Counted from the first letter of the stretch, positions 43,801 through 56,005 are shown. The stretch is DNA of 64,000 bases from Ambrosia x helenae (GCA_030844895.1 CM061231.1:84044706-84108705); one strand, 5' to 3'. Notes: generated by a model not told the origin, from the letters alone. Program-made: numbers and translations.

Positions 43801-45270
43801 CCTGAAAATGCGGGGTATCACATCCCGTTCATCAAAGAGTTCTTTGATATAACTGGGATGGCCTATGCCCAGGCTATGCCTAAGGTTTGGAGGATCCTGA
43901 TGGTCTGTAATAAGATCATCGAGAATCATGGTATCAATCTTCAGATTGGTGACTAGTCTTACCTGTATAAGTTGACAACTCATGGTTCCAACCGTTATAT
44001 TCTTCAGCTTATAAAGATCCTTATTTCATGCATAATGTCATTAAGTCTGACAGGTCTTGGAAATCAAAGTTCTTTTTTGCGAAGAGGGATTCCATTCCTT
44101 TTGGGGATGATATCCCTATGTATAGGCTAAAAAGTGGTAAAGATTATTTAGGATGTTTAATTAAAATTTTGTGTGACAAGTGCTTAACTTGCTAAACTTA
44201 CTCCTCCTCTGACTGATTCCTTTATCAGGTACAAAGCTGTTTTAGACTTACCTGTCTCAGCTAGAACCTTTGAAGTAGAAGAGAGCTACATTACTAGTCA
44301 AGCCACGGAGATGTATGGTAAGTATTACCTGTTACATCCTGATGATGTTTTTATCTTGTTATGTGTACTTGTCTAAACCTGTATTTCTTTACTATTTTCA
44401 GCAAAGAAATCCACCTTCTTCGACCTTGATGATATTGATAGTCAGGATGCCAAGGTAGCCAATATCACTTCGCCATCCAGCTCCAAGATGACTAGCCCTC
44501 CTCCTCCTACTACTAAGTCAAGAGCACCTGCATCCTCTAAAAAGAGGAAGACCGCTAATACCTCACCCCAGCCTGAGAGACTACTCCTTTGAGAGTCTCA
44601 GTTTCGAGGATGTCTTGGGCAAGATTTCCCAGTTCACTCTTCAGGTATGAACATATTTATACAAATATCAGAGATAAAATACTTACTTGTTCTTTTCCTC
44701 TTGTAGGGACATGAATATCTGCTGAAGTCCCTGGATGAAGTAGCCAAGGAGATGAATGACACCAAGGCCAGCCTAGAAGATATGAAGAAGATTGCTCAAG
44801 AAAAGACAAAGCATCTTGAGAAAGAGCTGGGCAAGGTGAATAATGAGTTCAAACTGGTGAAATCTAAGCAGTCCAAGACTATGCAGGAGAAGATTGGGAG
44901 TCTGGGTGTCAAAGAGGTGGTTTATTAACCTATTTCCAATGCTGATTCTGAGGATGCACCCATGGAGCCCGAGGATGCAGAGGTGAAGGAAGCTGAAGCT
45001 AAGGTGGCTGAGGTGGTGAAGGAATTACAAGTGGGCGATGAAGAATATAATGACAAGGCTGGATCCCACTTTTTTAGAATATTTGTGGTTGTTTATGATG
45101 GTAGTTTGTGGTTGAACAAAAAGTCAAAAACAATTTACTTTTTTTATGCTTGTATAGATAATGAAAGAGTTGGGGTGGAGGGATCTTGGTTTCAAGATGA
45201 AGCCCCAAATCTTCTTCTGACATGGATCGTAGATGCCGACCCCTGTTGGATAGGTTCTGGTTTTGGATGA
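40814..45270 (+). pseudogene. Tat-2 antisense ORF (gypsy-type transposon domain plus coiled coil), split by solo LTR
   Basis: Starts at ATG 40814 and is read to the solo LTR at 41077, then from 43828. Segments Phe-Pro-Pro-Gly-Phe-Lys-Ile, Met-Ala-Tyr-Ala-Gln-Ala-Met-Pro and Trp-Lys-Ser-Lys-Phe-Phe-Phe-Ala-Lys-Arg resemble the Tat-1 antisense domain. Introns are placed at 44318-44401 and 44645-44706. Exon 44402-44644 has a Ser/Pro/Lys-rich linker and 44707-45060 a coiled coil and acidic repeats. Lesions include TAG at about 40978, frameshifts near 41030 and 44030, TAG near 43954, a stop near 44590 and TAA near 44925. Its relation to the Tat-1 protein is by architecture and short motifs; function is unknown. 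Confidence 0.65.
41077..43822 (-). mobile_element. Solo LTR, family B, nested in the Tat-2 antisense ORF
   Basis: TGTCACACCC start and TATCACA end, flanked by perfect 5-bp TSDs TCCCG (41072-41076 and 43823-43827). Its right 1.27 kb (from about 42553) is nearly the same as the truncated LTR at 45612-46865. It carries three tandem ACATAAACATGTAATCC units near 43531-43580 (two in the other copy). Confidence 0.93.
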
Positions 45271-45469
45271 AGCCAAGGATTGGCATCAAATTTTGGTTAT
45301 AATATGTAAATAATATGGTAACTGCTTTTGATGCTACATCATTGTGTTCTTTTGTTATCATGTCACCATTATGAAATGATAAGTGATAAAGTATGAAATA
45401 AATTTATACCTTCGTCCAATTTGATAAATGGTCTTCGAAGTATTCTGATGACATCTTGAAGATGTCCCC

Positions 45470-45611
45470 ATTCCTGGTTACGTCCTTAGGATCATTCTGA
45501 GGATGTCTCCAATGTTTGTCACGTCCTTAGGATAATCTTCATCATTCCGAGGATGCCCCAGTGTTTGTCACATTCTTAGGATAATCTTCATCATTTGGAG
45601 GATGTCCCCAG
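45470..45611. repeat. Short tandem array, about 50-bp units, 3' region of Tat-2
   Basis: Units beginning GAGGATGTCTCCAATGTTTG are repeated about three times with substitutions (starts near 45501, 45551 and 45598). The position between antisense ORF and pol matches the 89-bp array of Tat-1. Confidence 0.75.
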
Positions 45612-46865
45612 TATTCACCCAAACGAGGTGAATCGACTTGGAAAAGCCAAATTATTCCAATGTTGACCTACTGTCCAAATTTCATAATTTAACTCTTTGT
45701 AAAACTTGAGTTATGACCGTTTAAAGTTGACCCAATTTATAACTCCGAAAATCTGATATGACCCTTAATCAAATAAAATTCCAAAAACCACTCAAACGAT
45801 TTCTAAATCTGATGGTTTTGCCCATTATGAAAAGCTAAGATCATGTACAATACAATCATGCAAAGAAATCATCAAAACAATTAATTTAACATCACAATAC
45901 AGACCCAACAAAACACCCTAATGAATCTGCCAGAAACTAAAACTTGCATCCCAAGTTATTCACAAACCCTAATCATGCATAAAAATCTCTAACACATGTA
46001 TAGCCCATATTATCATGATGAAACACATATATTATCATACAAAATCCTTAATTATGATTACTAACAACAATCATCATCATCAAATCACAACGAACATTCA
46101 AGAACTCCTACTAACACATGTTATGCGATTTTTATATATATGCATGCTCTATGATTTTTAAACTTTTCAAGCATTATTAATCATCCTAAAACATGTAAAG
46201 ATTCTACCTTTCAACGCAAGAGACCTCAAAGCCTAGAAATTACACCCAAACTAGCTTAAAGAGATAATTAAGATTGATGTTTGTTGAAAATTGAGAGAGA
46301 GGGGTGGGAGGTTGTTTGCGGCGCAAAGGGGTAAGGGGTTAGGGTTTATAATTTTTTTTTGTTTCCTAATTATAAGAAAGCTTGGCTTATTGCCCAAGCA
46401 ATTAGGTTTTAGGGCCCTTTTAGTCCCCTAATCGGACCCGTTAATCATGTTTTAGCCGAATACTGGACCCAATAATATTAACCACCCTATCTTGCATAAA
46501 AACCATTGTTATTATCGTCTCATAACATATTAATCATAAGGTGCACGTAATTTTCATGGTTTACATATTAACTTTCAGTCAAGCGGTAATTCACATAAAC
46601 ATGTAATCCACATAAACATGTAACTTCACGTTCATCATAATTCAATTGTACACATTATTATATATGCCAGATAAGTCACCAACGTTCGTGATACAGGACT
46701 CGTGTGTGTGTCAAAACAAGGATTTTCCTACTTATAACATTGTTAATATCATCTAACATATGTTAGGCCTCCTTAACTAACCCTAGTTAAGTATTTAACC
46801 GCGTATGAATATGTAAGTTAATTAGAGTTCAATAAAAGTGTTAACCTGAAAATGCGGGGATCACA
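45612..46865 (-). mobile_element. Truncated 3' LTR of the chromovirus (family B)
   Basis: Homologous to 42553-43822. On the minus strand it begins TGATCCCCGC after a polypurine tract and runs 1.25 kb before breaking off at Tat-2 sequence. The outer half of the LTR (about 1.5 kb) is missing and no TSD is present. Confidence 0.85.
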
Positions 46866-47000
46866 TCATCCCCAAGTTGAAAAGAATTTCGTCCCGAAAT
46901 TCAGCAAGTAAACAATAAATTCAGATAGAAAAATGTGTGCTTGGTTCCCGGATGTCACATCATCCCCAAGTTGAAAGGAATTTCGCCTCGAAATTCACTT
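46866..47000 (-). other. Chromovirus polypurine tract, duplicated
   Basis: The segment CATCATCCCCAAGTTGAAA followed by GGAATTTCG-like bases occurs twice, near 46864 and 46956. On the minus strand each reads as a purine-rich tract (CAACTTGGGGATGATG). The second copy is preceded by GGATGTCACA, which itself looks like an LTR end. Confidence 0.7.
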
Positions 47001-48356
47001 TGAAAGAGCTGCTTTATGTTCCGTGTTTGATCTATGTACAATTTCAGGTTCAGTAAAGAGGTGTGGATATTTGAGCCATATCTGATCTCTGCGCTCCTAC
47101 GTATATTCCGATCCTAGACAAGAATTCCATCGTACCTTGACAATTGGTATAGTGCTTTGTCTGAGTTTCTTGACGCCCTGCTCAAGAATCTCCACCGGTT
47201 CTTCCAGGAATCACAGCTGGTCGTCCACCTGGATCTCCTCCAGTGGCACTACCAGTGTCGTAGCCGATAGGCATTTCTTTAGATTTGATACGTTGAATAC
47301 ATTGTGCACTCCACTGAGTTCATCAGGCAACTTTAACTTGTAAGCTACCGGACCAATCCTTTCGACAATCTCGAACGGCCCAACGTAACGCGGGTTCAAT
47401 TTTCTCCATTTTCCAAAGTGTATCACCCCCTTCCAAGGTGACACCTTTAACAGAACCTTGTCCCCAACCTAGAACTCCAAAGGTTTCCTACACTTATCAG
47501 CATAACTTTTATGTCGATCACAAGCAGCAGCCATCCAGTTTCCGATTTGTATTATCTTCTCAGAAGTTTCGTGCACGAGTTTGGAACCTGTTAGCTGGCT
47601 ATCCCCAACTTCGGTCCAGCATATGGGAGACCTACACTTGCTTCCATAAAGTGCCTCAGAAGGCGCACACTGTATCGAAGTGTGGTAGCTGTTGTTAAAC
47701 GGGAATTCAATCAAAGGCAAGTGCTTATCCTAACTGTTGCCAAGATCCACCACGCACGCTCGTAGCAGATCTTCTAATGTTTGGATGGTACGTTCACTCT
47801 GTCCATCCGTCTATGGGTGATAGGCTGTGCTCATATCTAAGCGAGTCCCCAAAGCGTTTTGGAGGGTAGTCCAAAAATGAGAAGTCAATCGCGCATCGCA
47901 ATCAGATATAATAGAAGTAGGCACCCCATGCCTAGAGACTACCTCCTTGATATAGAGATTTGCTCATTTCTCCAGCGAGTTGGTTTCCTTTATTGCCAGA
48001 AAATGTGTCGATTTGGTTAAACGATCCACGATAACCCAAATCATGTTATGGCCAGTTGGCGTTCTAGCAAGCTTTGTGATGAAATCCTTAGAAATTCCGT
48101 CCCATTTCCACATGGGGATTTCCGGTTGTTGGAGTAGGCCCAAAGGCTTCTGATATTCAATCTTAAGCTTCGCGCAAGTCAAGCACTTACTAACATAAGT
48201 GGCTATCTCAGCTTTCATGTTTGGCCACCAGTAAAGAATTTTGAGATCTTGGTACATCTTGTCCCAACCAGGATGTACCGAATAGCGAGAGGTGTGAGCT
48301 TCAACGAGCATTAGTTGTCTGAGATCCCCAAAATGTGGTATCCAGACTCTATTCAT
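47001..48356 (-). pseudogene. Chromovirus integrase with C-terminal chromodomain-like segment
   Basis: From right to left: zinc-binding region and core start (48356-47964, with Trp-Asp-Gly-Ile-Ser and Asp-Arg-Leu-Thr-Lys-Ser), Ser-Asp-Cys-Asp-Ala-Arg near 47905, Gly-Gln-Ser-Glu-Arg near 47800, the Pro-Arg-Tyr-Val-Gly-Pro-Phe segment (47370) and then Val-Arg-Trp-Asn-Ser of a chromodomain near 47110. This order is that of Tekay/Del-type chromoviruses. Stops include TAG at 47469-47471 and 47811-47813; both fit CAG to TAG. The frame also shifts between pieces. It is inactive. Confidence 0.85.
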
Positions 48357-48359
48357 AAA

Positions 48360-49918
48360 TTATTGAAGACCATCTATCTTTAGTTCCAGGTGCTTATCTG
48401 CACCATGTAAAGTTTCAAGCCCGATGTTTTCTTCCTTCAAAGCCTCGCCCTGGGCTTCACGTATCTTATCAGGAAGATTAGAATGTATGGTAAGTTGTAA
48501 AGCTCGCACCAGTTTGGGTTTCGTTTCCTTACGACTGAGGGCATCAGCTACTACATTAGCTTTCCCTGGATGATATTTGATGGCATAGTCATAATCATTC
48601 AGAAGCTCGACCCATCGACACTGTCGCATGTTCAGCTCCTTCTGATTGAATATGTGTTGGAGGCTCTTGTGGTCAGTGAAGATCGTACACTTCGTCCCAT
48701 AGAGATAATGCCTCCAGATCTTTAGAGCAAAAACCATTGCTCCCAGTTCCACGTCATGGGTGGTGTAATTCTTCTCATGAACCTTTAATTGACGTGAAGC
48801 ATACGCGATCACCTTATCACGCTTCATCAGCACACACCCTAACCCTTGGATAGACGCATCACAGTACACCACGAAGTCCTCTGTACCCTCAGGTAGTGAT
48901 AGTACAGGTGCACTACAAAGCTTTGTCTTCAACAATTGAAAAGCAGACTCTTAGGCATCTCCCCACTTGTAGGTAATCCCCTTCTGTGTCAAAGCAGTGA
49001 GGGGTTGAGCGATCTTGGAGAATCCCTCAATGAATCTGCGATTGTATCTCGCGGGACCAAGAAACTGGCGCACCTCTGTAGGAGTCTTAGGAGCCTCCCA
49101 CTTTTTAATTGCATCAATCTTGGCGGGATCGACATGTATTCCTGCCTAGTTAATCACATGTACAAGAAATTGGACTTCTCATATCCATAAGTCACATTTA
49201 GAGAATTTTGCATACAACTGCTCATTTCTCAAGAGTTCCAAGATCAGCTGCAGGTGTTGCTCGTGCTCTTCCCTACTCTTAGAATAAATCAGTATGTCAT
49301 CTATGAACACTATGACGAATTTTTCCAAATAGGGCTTACACACACGGTTCATCAGATCCAAGAACACAACCGGTGCATTGGTTAGCCCAAATAGCATCAC
49401 CAGAAACTCATAATGTCCATAACGAGTTCGAAAGGCTGTCTTCGCCAAATCCTCCTCTCGGACTCTCAGTTGTTGGTATCCTGACCTCAAGTCAATTTAG
49501 AATAGAAACTCGACCCTTGAAGTTGGTCGAACAAGTCATCAATACGACGCAAAGGGTAGCGGTTCTTAACTGTTACTTTGTTCAAATCCTGATATTTAAT
49601 ACACATGCGGAAACTCCCATCCTTCTTCTTAACAAACAGAACTGGGGCTCCCCATGGCGAAGAACTAGGTCTAAGGAAGCCCCTATCCAATAGCTCTTGG
49701 AGTTGGGTAGACAGTTCTTGAAATTCGCCTGGTGCTAGGCGGTATGGTGCGCGTGCAACTGGAGCTGCTCCAGGTGCAAGATCAATTTGAAACTCAACTT
49801 GACGAACAGGTGGAAGTCCAGGTAGTTCCTCTAGGAAAACATCTGGGAAATCTCGGACTACTAGGATGTCCTCAATAATAGCTTCAGCTTCAGCTCGAGT
49901 GTCAGATATGTTAGCCAA
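48360..49918 (-). pseudogene. Chromovirus reverse transcriptase and RNase H
   Basis: RT N-terminal part at 49487-49918 (Asp-Val-Phe, Pro-Tyr-Arg, Lys-Lys-Asp-Gly-Ser-Phe-Arg-Met-Cys). Palm at 49179-49490 with the catalytic Phe-Ile-Asp-Asp. RNase H at 48360-48935 (Tyr-Cys-Asp-Ala-Ser, Glu-Leu-Gly-Ala, Thr-Asp-His-Lys-Ser, Val-Ala-Asp-Ala-Leu-Ser). Stops lie at about 49487, 49179 and 48936, and frames change at these joints. All domains of a Ty3-type polymerase are present. Confidence 0.9.
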
Positions 49919-49993
49919 AATAGCTGGACAGCCCTTATGAATACACTTCTGGCTTTCAAAAAGGAGATGATGCCCACCATGGCACTACCACGA

Positions 49994-50467
49994 TCACCCT
50001 GTATAGATAAAAGTTATCCACTTGGGAGGGGGATACGAACAACCTTCTCCTAACAGAATTTCAGCTTGTTGCTTGGATAACCAGTCCATGCTAACCATGA
50101 GATCAAAGCTTCCTAGGGTGATAGGTAGAAGGTCGATGGCAAACAATTGCCCATCTAGCTCGAGATTACAGTCACGATGAATATGGGTTACCTCAACAGG
50201 CTTCCCATCAGCTAACTCTTTAGTGTACGGGGTATCAAGAAGAATAGGAACCATCCCTAATTGTTTGCTAAGTGTCGATGACACAAAACTATTGTCCGCA
50301 CCAGTATCATATAAAATAGAAGCAAGAGTGTCGTTCAAGGAGCACGTACCCATCACGACATTCCTATCAGTCCTAGCTTCCCCAGAGCTGATCACAAATG
50401 CTCTTCCACGAGCCTCATTGTTGTTGTTACCGTTGTTATAGTTGTTGTTGAAGGACTTAGACCTCAC
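49994..50467 (-). pseudogene. Chromovirus aspartic protease
   Basis: Tyr-Asp-Thr-Gly-Ala-Asp-Asn-Ser-Phe-Val is the retropepsin active site, and Asp-Leu-Met-Val-Ser-Met-Asp-Trp-Leu is the second signature. An Asn-rich linker at its start follows gag. The end is frameshifted before RT. Confidence 0.88.
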
Positions 50468-51460
50468 ACTATCCCACGTTCTCTTGCTATCACCAAAAGT
50501 AGAAGATAAAGCACCATGCTTTGGAAAAGTTCCATGCTCAACAGCCTCATCAATGAGTTTGTGAGCCAGGTGAAAGATTTGTTAGGTTCTGGGTAGGTGA
50601 GCTGCAGTGGCCAAGCCACGAATCTTAGGGACCCACCCTTTTGGTATGAAATTCGATCCGCTGGTAAAGTTGGTTAATTAGATTCGAGCATATAGTATCT
50701 AACTCCTATAGCTTGGAAGTGTAGGCGTCGATCTCAGACCCATCCGTCTTTATAAAACAAATTTCTAGGTTTCATCACAGGGTGTTACGTTCTCCATCCA
50801 AGTATCTGTAACTCATCGAGTGTGCATGTAGCATACATTACCCCATCCTGCCTGGGGCAAATGCACATGGAAAAGACTTATACTATCGAAGCAATCAGAC
50901 GGTCTCCTTCTGTTCCGTTGGAGTTATCGAGGTTTACAACCAATAAAAGGCTTGAAAATACGATGGCAGGTTGTTGTTGTGGCATGTGTGTTCAAGGTAT
51001 AAGAAAGTTCAAATGTGGAAGTCAGTGGAAAAGAATGATTTAGCAAAATACATCTTTACTAGCTTGGAAAAATGCGAGGGCCTCAACCACCCTATCACTG
51101 ATCATAAGAACTCAGTCTTATCTAAGTTAACAAAGGGAAAGGAAAGAAAAGACAGGTAAGAAAAAGTAAGAGCCAATCGTCGCCTCGCTCTGTTTTAGAG
51201 CCTTCATTCTCACTTTCCATGTGTTCGTCCTGCTCAGGTTCCCCCTTCCATCCCTTCTTCTTCCTCTTTCTCGGTGTCAGTGTTATATGGATCTTATCAC
51301 GTACAGTCTCCTTCTCCAGTCCTATGTATGCCAGCTTAGTGGTCAGCTGCACCACTTGTTCCTCCAAATCATGGCTGCCAGTCACTGGTAGGTTTCGTCT
51401 TCCCTTGAGATGTTGCACTACGTCGTAGGCTTTACATAACTCCTCAAGAGTGTGTGTAAC
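50468..51460 (-). pseudogene. Chromovirus gag remnants
   Basis: 50468-50815 encodes the C-terminal gag part in several frames (Gly-Leu-Ala-Thr-Ala-Ala, Ala-His-Lys-Leu-Ile-Asp-Glu, Ile-Asp-Ala-Tyr-Thr-Ser-Lys-Leu) with stops. 51122-51460 has an open frame with a coiled-coil-like stretch (Leu-Glu-Glu-Gln-Val-Val-Gln-Leu) and a charged tail that may be gag N-terminal. The zinc knuckle and middle (50816-51121) are not recognisable. Confidence 0.6.
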
Positions 51461-51462
51461 AA

Positions 51463-53877
51463 GCCCTGATCTAATGTGTTCCCGTGATCTACCATATACT
51501 CACAAGAAACAGTGACACGTATATCATGTATCGCTTGCTCGTACAGGGTGTAAATGTACTAGAGTAAGGATAAAATTCTATATGAGTAACCCAGTCTCGT
51601 CTGAGTTTCGAATGAGAGTAAGAAAGGTCAGATAACAGGGAACAGAAACTAATTGTCTCCTTGCTCAGTGAAAAGGATAAGTCTCAGTATTTGACTTTCT
51701 TTGAATTTGATTCGGTTTAATGGTACCACGTCATGCGCATCGTTGTTTCCCCTGTACTATTGTTGTTTCCTCATCCAAGAGGTTTGTTAGGATACTACTC
51801 CCAGTGGTTATGTTTTACCTAACAAAAATATTCACCGGAACGGTAAGGGTCATCAACCCGATAGATATACCAACATAAACTACGGCTCTAGTTAAGAGTT
51901 AATGATTAAGTCGTGCGGAGAATGTCAGTTCGTAGACGACCTACGTGTAAAATACAAACATTAATACCCCGTACACTACCTAAGGACATCAAGTGTCCTT
52001 AATTCTAGTCCTACTAATCATACAGCATGTTAATCCCCCGATAAGTAAAAACGTTCAAAAAAATTTAAAGAAAAAGGGGCCGTGAAACTCACCTTAAGCT
52101 TAGCTTCCAATAAGCCTTCTAGTTCAATCTCAAAATGTTACTAACAAATCCCTATAATTCATAAGGCTATTTTAGTAACCATTGTAAGTCTAATCAAGTT
52201 ATTCACCATACTTTCTTGACTTATTTATTTTCCAAAAAGATTTAATACTTCATTGACCCTTACCCTGTCGACTCATTGGTGCCCTTTGGTGATCGGTTTA
52301 GTTTTAGACTTCGTGTGCATGCGTTTCAATGTCAAACAAGTTTCCAATATTTCATGTTAACTTATGGACATCTAAGAAACTAAATTTTAGACCTTAAGAC
52401 CAATATATACTTCATAAAACAAGTCAAATTTGTTGTTTTAAAGTAGTCTCAACATTTAGTCAATAGGTGTTCAAAAAGTCGTTTTTCGGCGATTTTATCG
52501 CATAGTTTTACACTGTAACCTTGCGTTTTCATGGTAAACATATTAGACATCCTAAATATTGATTTTTTTTACACATTTAGACATCAAATAAGCTGTTTCA
52601 CATCAGACCTGAATTTTAATGTCTTAGACGCGTTATTATTGTCAAAATATGCGTTTTCGCGCACCTTTTGACAATATACTTCGGTTTTCAACTTAGGACT
52701 CATATATACTCCTTAGTATACCTTCTTTTAAGTCATTTTAAGTCATTAAAATCTGCTTTAAATCAGTTTTAAAATATCCTTCTTAAAAACTTGTATTTTG
52801 GCGTTTTAAGCCGTAAAACACATTCGGATCGCCCATGCAAGGTCTCCCAAGCATGTAAATCCTATCCAAACTTGTTTTACCCTTTGTTAAGCTTACAAAA
52901 ATCATATTATTATTGAAATAATCCAGACTTGTTTATAAGTTCAAATCACCCAAAAACTTAGCAATAATAATGCAAAAACATGAACATAAAGATCAAATAA
53001 CCACATTTTATTAATCTTACTCCTATATCCTTTTATTAACCCATCTAAATCATCAAAATAATCTTTTAATTCAGACTTCAAATACTTTTTAAAACCTCTT
53101 CCATGTCTCAAAAATCAAAAGATCTAAGCTTACCTAATCATTTAAAACACAAAATAATCACACACACACATACATACATACGATTTTATATACACACACA
53201 CACATGCACTCACTTTTATCACCATTCTCATCTTGTTTCTTTCCCATTGTTTATTTTTACAAAACCCTTTTCAAAACCTTTGATTTCTTGGTGAAAACTT
53301 GATTATATTTAGAAAATATAAAGATTTTACTAAAGTTTTGATTAAGAAACTCACCTTGTAAAAACTCTTGTAAAAATGGGTTCTCTCTCTAAAATCTCTA
53401 ACTTTCTTGAAGGTTTTTGCTCTCTAATCACCAATAGGGTTATTATCTTCAAACTTTCTTAAACATTTTCATGATTACTTGATTGAAATAAGAAAATATT
53501 GGTGATGGTTGTGGGTTTCGGTTATGGTGGGAAGAAGAAGAATATGGATGGTTTAGTGTGTGTAAATAAGGTGTAAATGGAAGAAGTGGGTGTCTTGGGA
53601 TTGTATGTTGTGTCTTAAATAAACAATCATAGGTGTGTAATAATAATAAAAATAATAAGTAAAATATTAATGTTAGGGGGGTGTTTCGGCCGCTACATAG
53701 GGGGGTAGTATTGTTTTTTTTATATACAAACTAATATATAATACCCGTACTCTACAATTTATAAAAACCCGCTTATGTTAAATAATTAAGGTTTTCACTC
53801 AATTGACCCATGATAATATTCCCCACTAAAATTATCCATTTTTAGCTAAATAATTATTTTTAGGGGTCTCCGTCTCA
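51463..53877 (-). mobile_element. LTR-like noncoding segment
   Basis: Starts TGTAACAAGCCC and could end at GTCTCA (53877), giving TG...CA ends. Like LTR A it contains a GTGAAACTCACCTTA-type word near 52083. No TSD and no adjacent primer site were found, so borders are tentative. AT-rich with (CA)n near 53160-53210 and no ORF. Confidence 0.4.
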
Positions 53878-53973
53878 TACCGGGTCTTAATTCTGCGTTA
53901 AACTCTAAAGTACACAACTAATGAACCTTAACGATTTGAGGACTCCTGTTTCTAAATTTTATTAATTCCAACA

Positions 53974-53987
53974 ATTGGTATCATAGC
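53974..53987 (+). other. Primer binding site candidate of the copia element
   Basis: ATTGGTATCATAGC resembles the Met-tRNA site TTGGTATCAGAGC with one change. A leader and a copia gag follow on the same strand. Confidence 0.65.
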
Positions 53988-55275
53988 ATATTACGCTCGA
54001 TTTTATGGTTCAAGCTTGATTTTTGCAATATTGAATCAATTGGAACGTGTTACTCGTTTAAATCTTCTGTTTTCGTATTTTAAAATCATTATCGGTCGCT
54101 ATATCTGATTTTCAGAAAGTTTTAAACAATTTCAAATTGTTTGCAATCAAGAATACTCGATCAGATTTGATCAGGCGTAAACAACGAAGTTAGGGATTAC
54201 AAACGAACATAATTCATCTTCTTTTGTCAATTCATCTTCGTTATATAAGCATCTCCTTTATTAGATAACTTAGTTTATTGGCAAATTCGCTCAAAATATT
54301 CATCTTCGTGTTAGTCAAAGGATACATCTTCGTTTTTAAAGTCAAAACCGTCTAATAATTAATTTAGTTTATTGATAAACGAAGATAGGAAAATTTTCAA
54401 ATGAAGTTGCCCACCATTGTTGACTGGTCAAATGAAGTTGACCAGTTTGATTATATATCTTCGTTTATGCTTTCCAATATTATTTAGTATTCATCTTCAT
54501 AAATCTCATGCATAAATCTTGGCTAATGAAAATAGTTCAACTTTGCATCTTCGTTTTCTAAAAGCATAAATTTCATTAATTATTCATCTTCATTAATAAA
54601 TACATCTTCGTTAATTAAGGTTCACTTTATTTGGTTTGTCATTTAGTGGTTTTTAAACTTGTATCTTGAGTCATCTTCGTGATTTATATAGTTATTTTCG
54701 TTTTGGTTTTAACTTCGCAAAAAAAAATAACAAAAAAAAAGAGTCCATCTTCGTTGTTTGTTAAAAAAATCATCTTTGTTTCAAGTCTTCCTCGTTTATA
54801 GTTATTTTCGTTTAAGTTTTAAATTTCGTTTATAGTTCATTTACGTTAAGGGTCATCTTCGCTAAGGGATCAACTTCGTTGAACTGTGTCATATCAGTTA
54901 AGGTTCATCTTAGTTTTGTTGACTAGGGTCATCTTCGATTGAACTGATTCCATTGGACTTGATCTTTAAACTTGAACTTTGACTTAAATGTTTTGGACCG
55001 TAGAGGGTTATCAGACTTGAATTGGACAATTTAGATTGCTCGGTTGAAATCGCCTAATCTCTAGGACACACACAACAACAAAAAAAAATCGGGGGATTAA
55101 GGATTCGAAAATTATACTCGAAAATAAAAATTGATGAAAATATTGTTTCGAAATTTTTTGAGCGATTTTTCGAACCAGAACGTTAATATTGAATGAACAG
55201 AGAGACTTTAGATTTTGACTCAGGTATACCAAAATCTATTTGAAACGTTCTGCTGTGTGCTTTAAAGGAGTTAAA
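53988..55275 (+). other. Copia leader with recurrent ATCTTCG words
   Basis: No ORF. The word CATCTTCG(TT) or close forms occurs at least ten times between 54220 and 54960, spaced irregularly. The rest is AT-rich. Confidence 0.6.
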
Positions 55276-55829
55276 ATGGACTTTAGACTTGCAATTAAAA
55301 ATGCTCCCAAACTGGTAAAAGTTGAGGATTTTTAGGACTGGTGACCAAAATTCAAATCATTTATCAAATGTGAAGATGAAAGAATGTGGGACTGTATCAT
55401 CTATGGGTATGTCAAACCAGCCTATGAAGGAATTGACGGCATCAAGCGAGTTCCAACGTATAGTGAAATGCTCGAGTCTGATAAACAAATGTATGATTGT
55501 GACAACCGGCAATTTCCGATCTGTACCGATGTGATTTTTATTATTAAAAATTAAATATTTATTATAAATATTGTTAAATATAAAGTTTCGGAAGTTTACT
55601 GACCGTTTTTACAAGTGAAACTGCGACCGATTTAATTAACGCGATTTAAACGCGTGTTCTGAAAACACGCGTCGGACATCGAAGATATTTATATTTATGC
55701 TCGGTTTTGTATTTCGAACAAAACCGACTAATTTTTATAATTAATTATCGAGCCTAAATCTAAACCGAGACGTTTCGCGAGATTACGGGTTCGAAACGCG
55801 GTATACCTCACCTACCAATAAACCCTAGC

Positions 55830-55837
55830 TATAAAAG
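55830..55837 (+). promoter_or_regulatory. TATA box of LTR C
   Basis: TATAAAAG, 333 bases into the LTR, followed by a C run and CT-rich leader, as expected for an LTR promoter. Confidence 0.65.
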
Positions 55838-55876
55838 GAAGCTTATCCCCTTCCTTCTTCATTTCCAAACCCGCAG

Positions 55877-56005
55877 CCATACCCCCCCCCCCCCCAAGAT
55901 CTCTGCAACCTCTCTCTCTCTCTCTCTCGGGTCTCTCTCTCTCTCTCTTTCATCTCTCCCGCAGCTCTCTCTCTCTCCCTATTCTCTTTCTCTCACCCGC
56001 TCGTC
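55877..56005. repeat. Poly-C and (CT)n low-complexity tract
   Basis: About 14 C residues followed by several CT runs, downstream of the TATA box of LTR C. Confidence 0.95.

Larger units (their letters stand above)
39020..45611 (-). mobile_element. Tat-2: 3' portion of a second Tat-like retrotransposon
   Basis: It has an LTR at 39020-40533, a polypurine tract, an antisense ORF on the plus strand, and short tandem repeats (about 45470-45611), the same order as Tat-1. Words of the palindromic type CATCCTCAGGATG are scattered throughout (39050-40620 and 44330-45610) but are absent from the solo LTR inserted at 41077-43822. Pol is missing: the element stops at a truncated chromovirus LTR at 45612. 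Confidence 0.7.
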
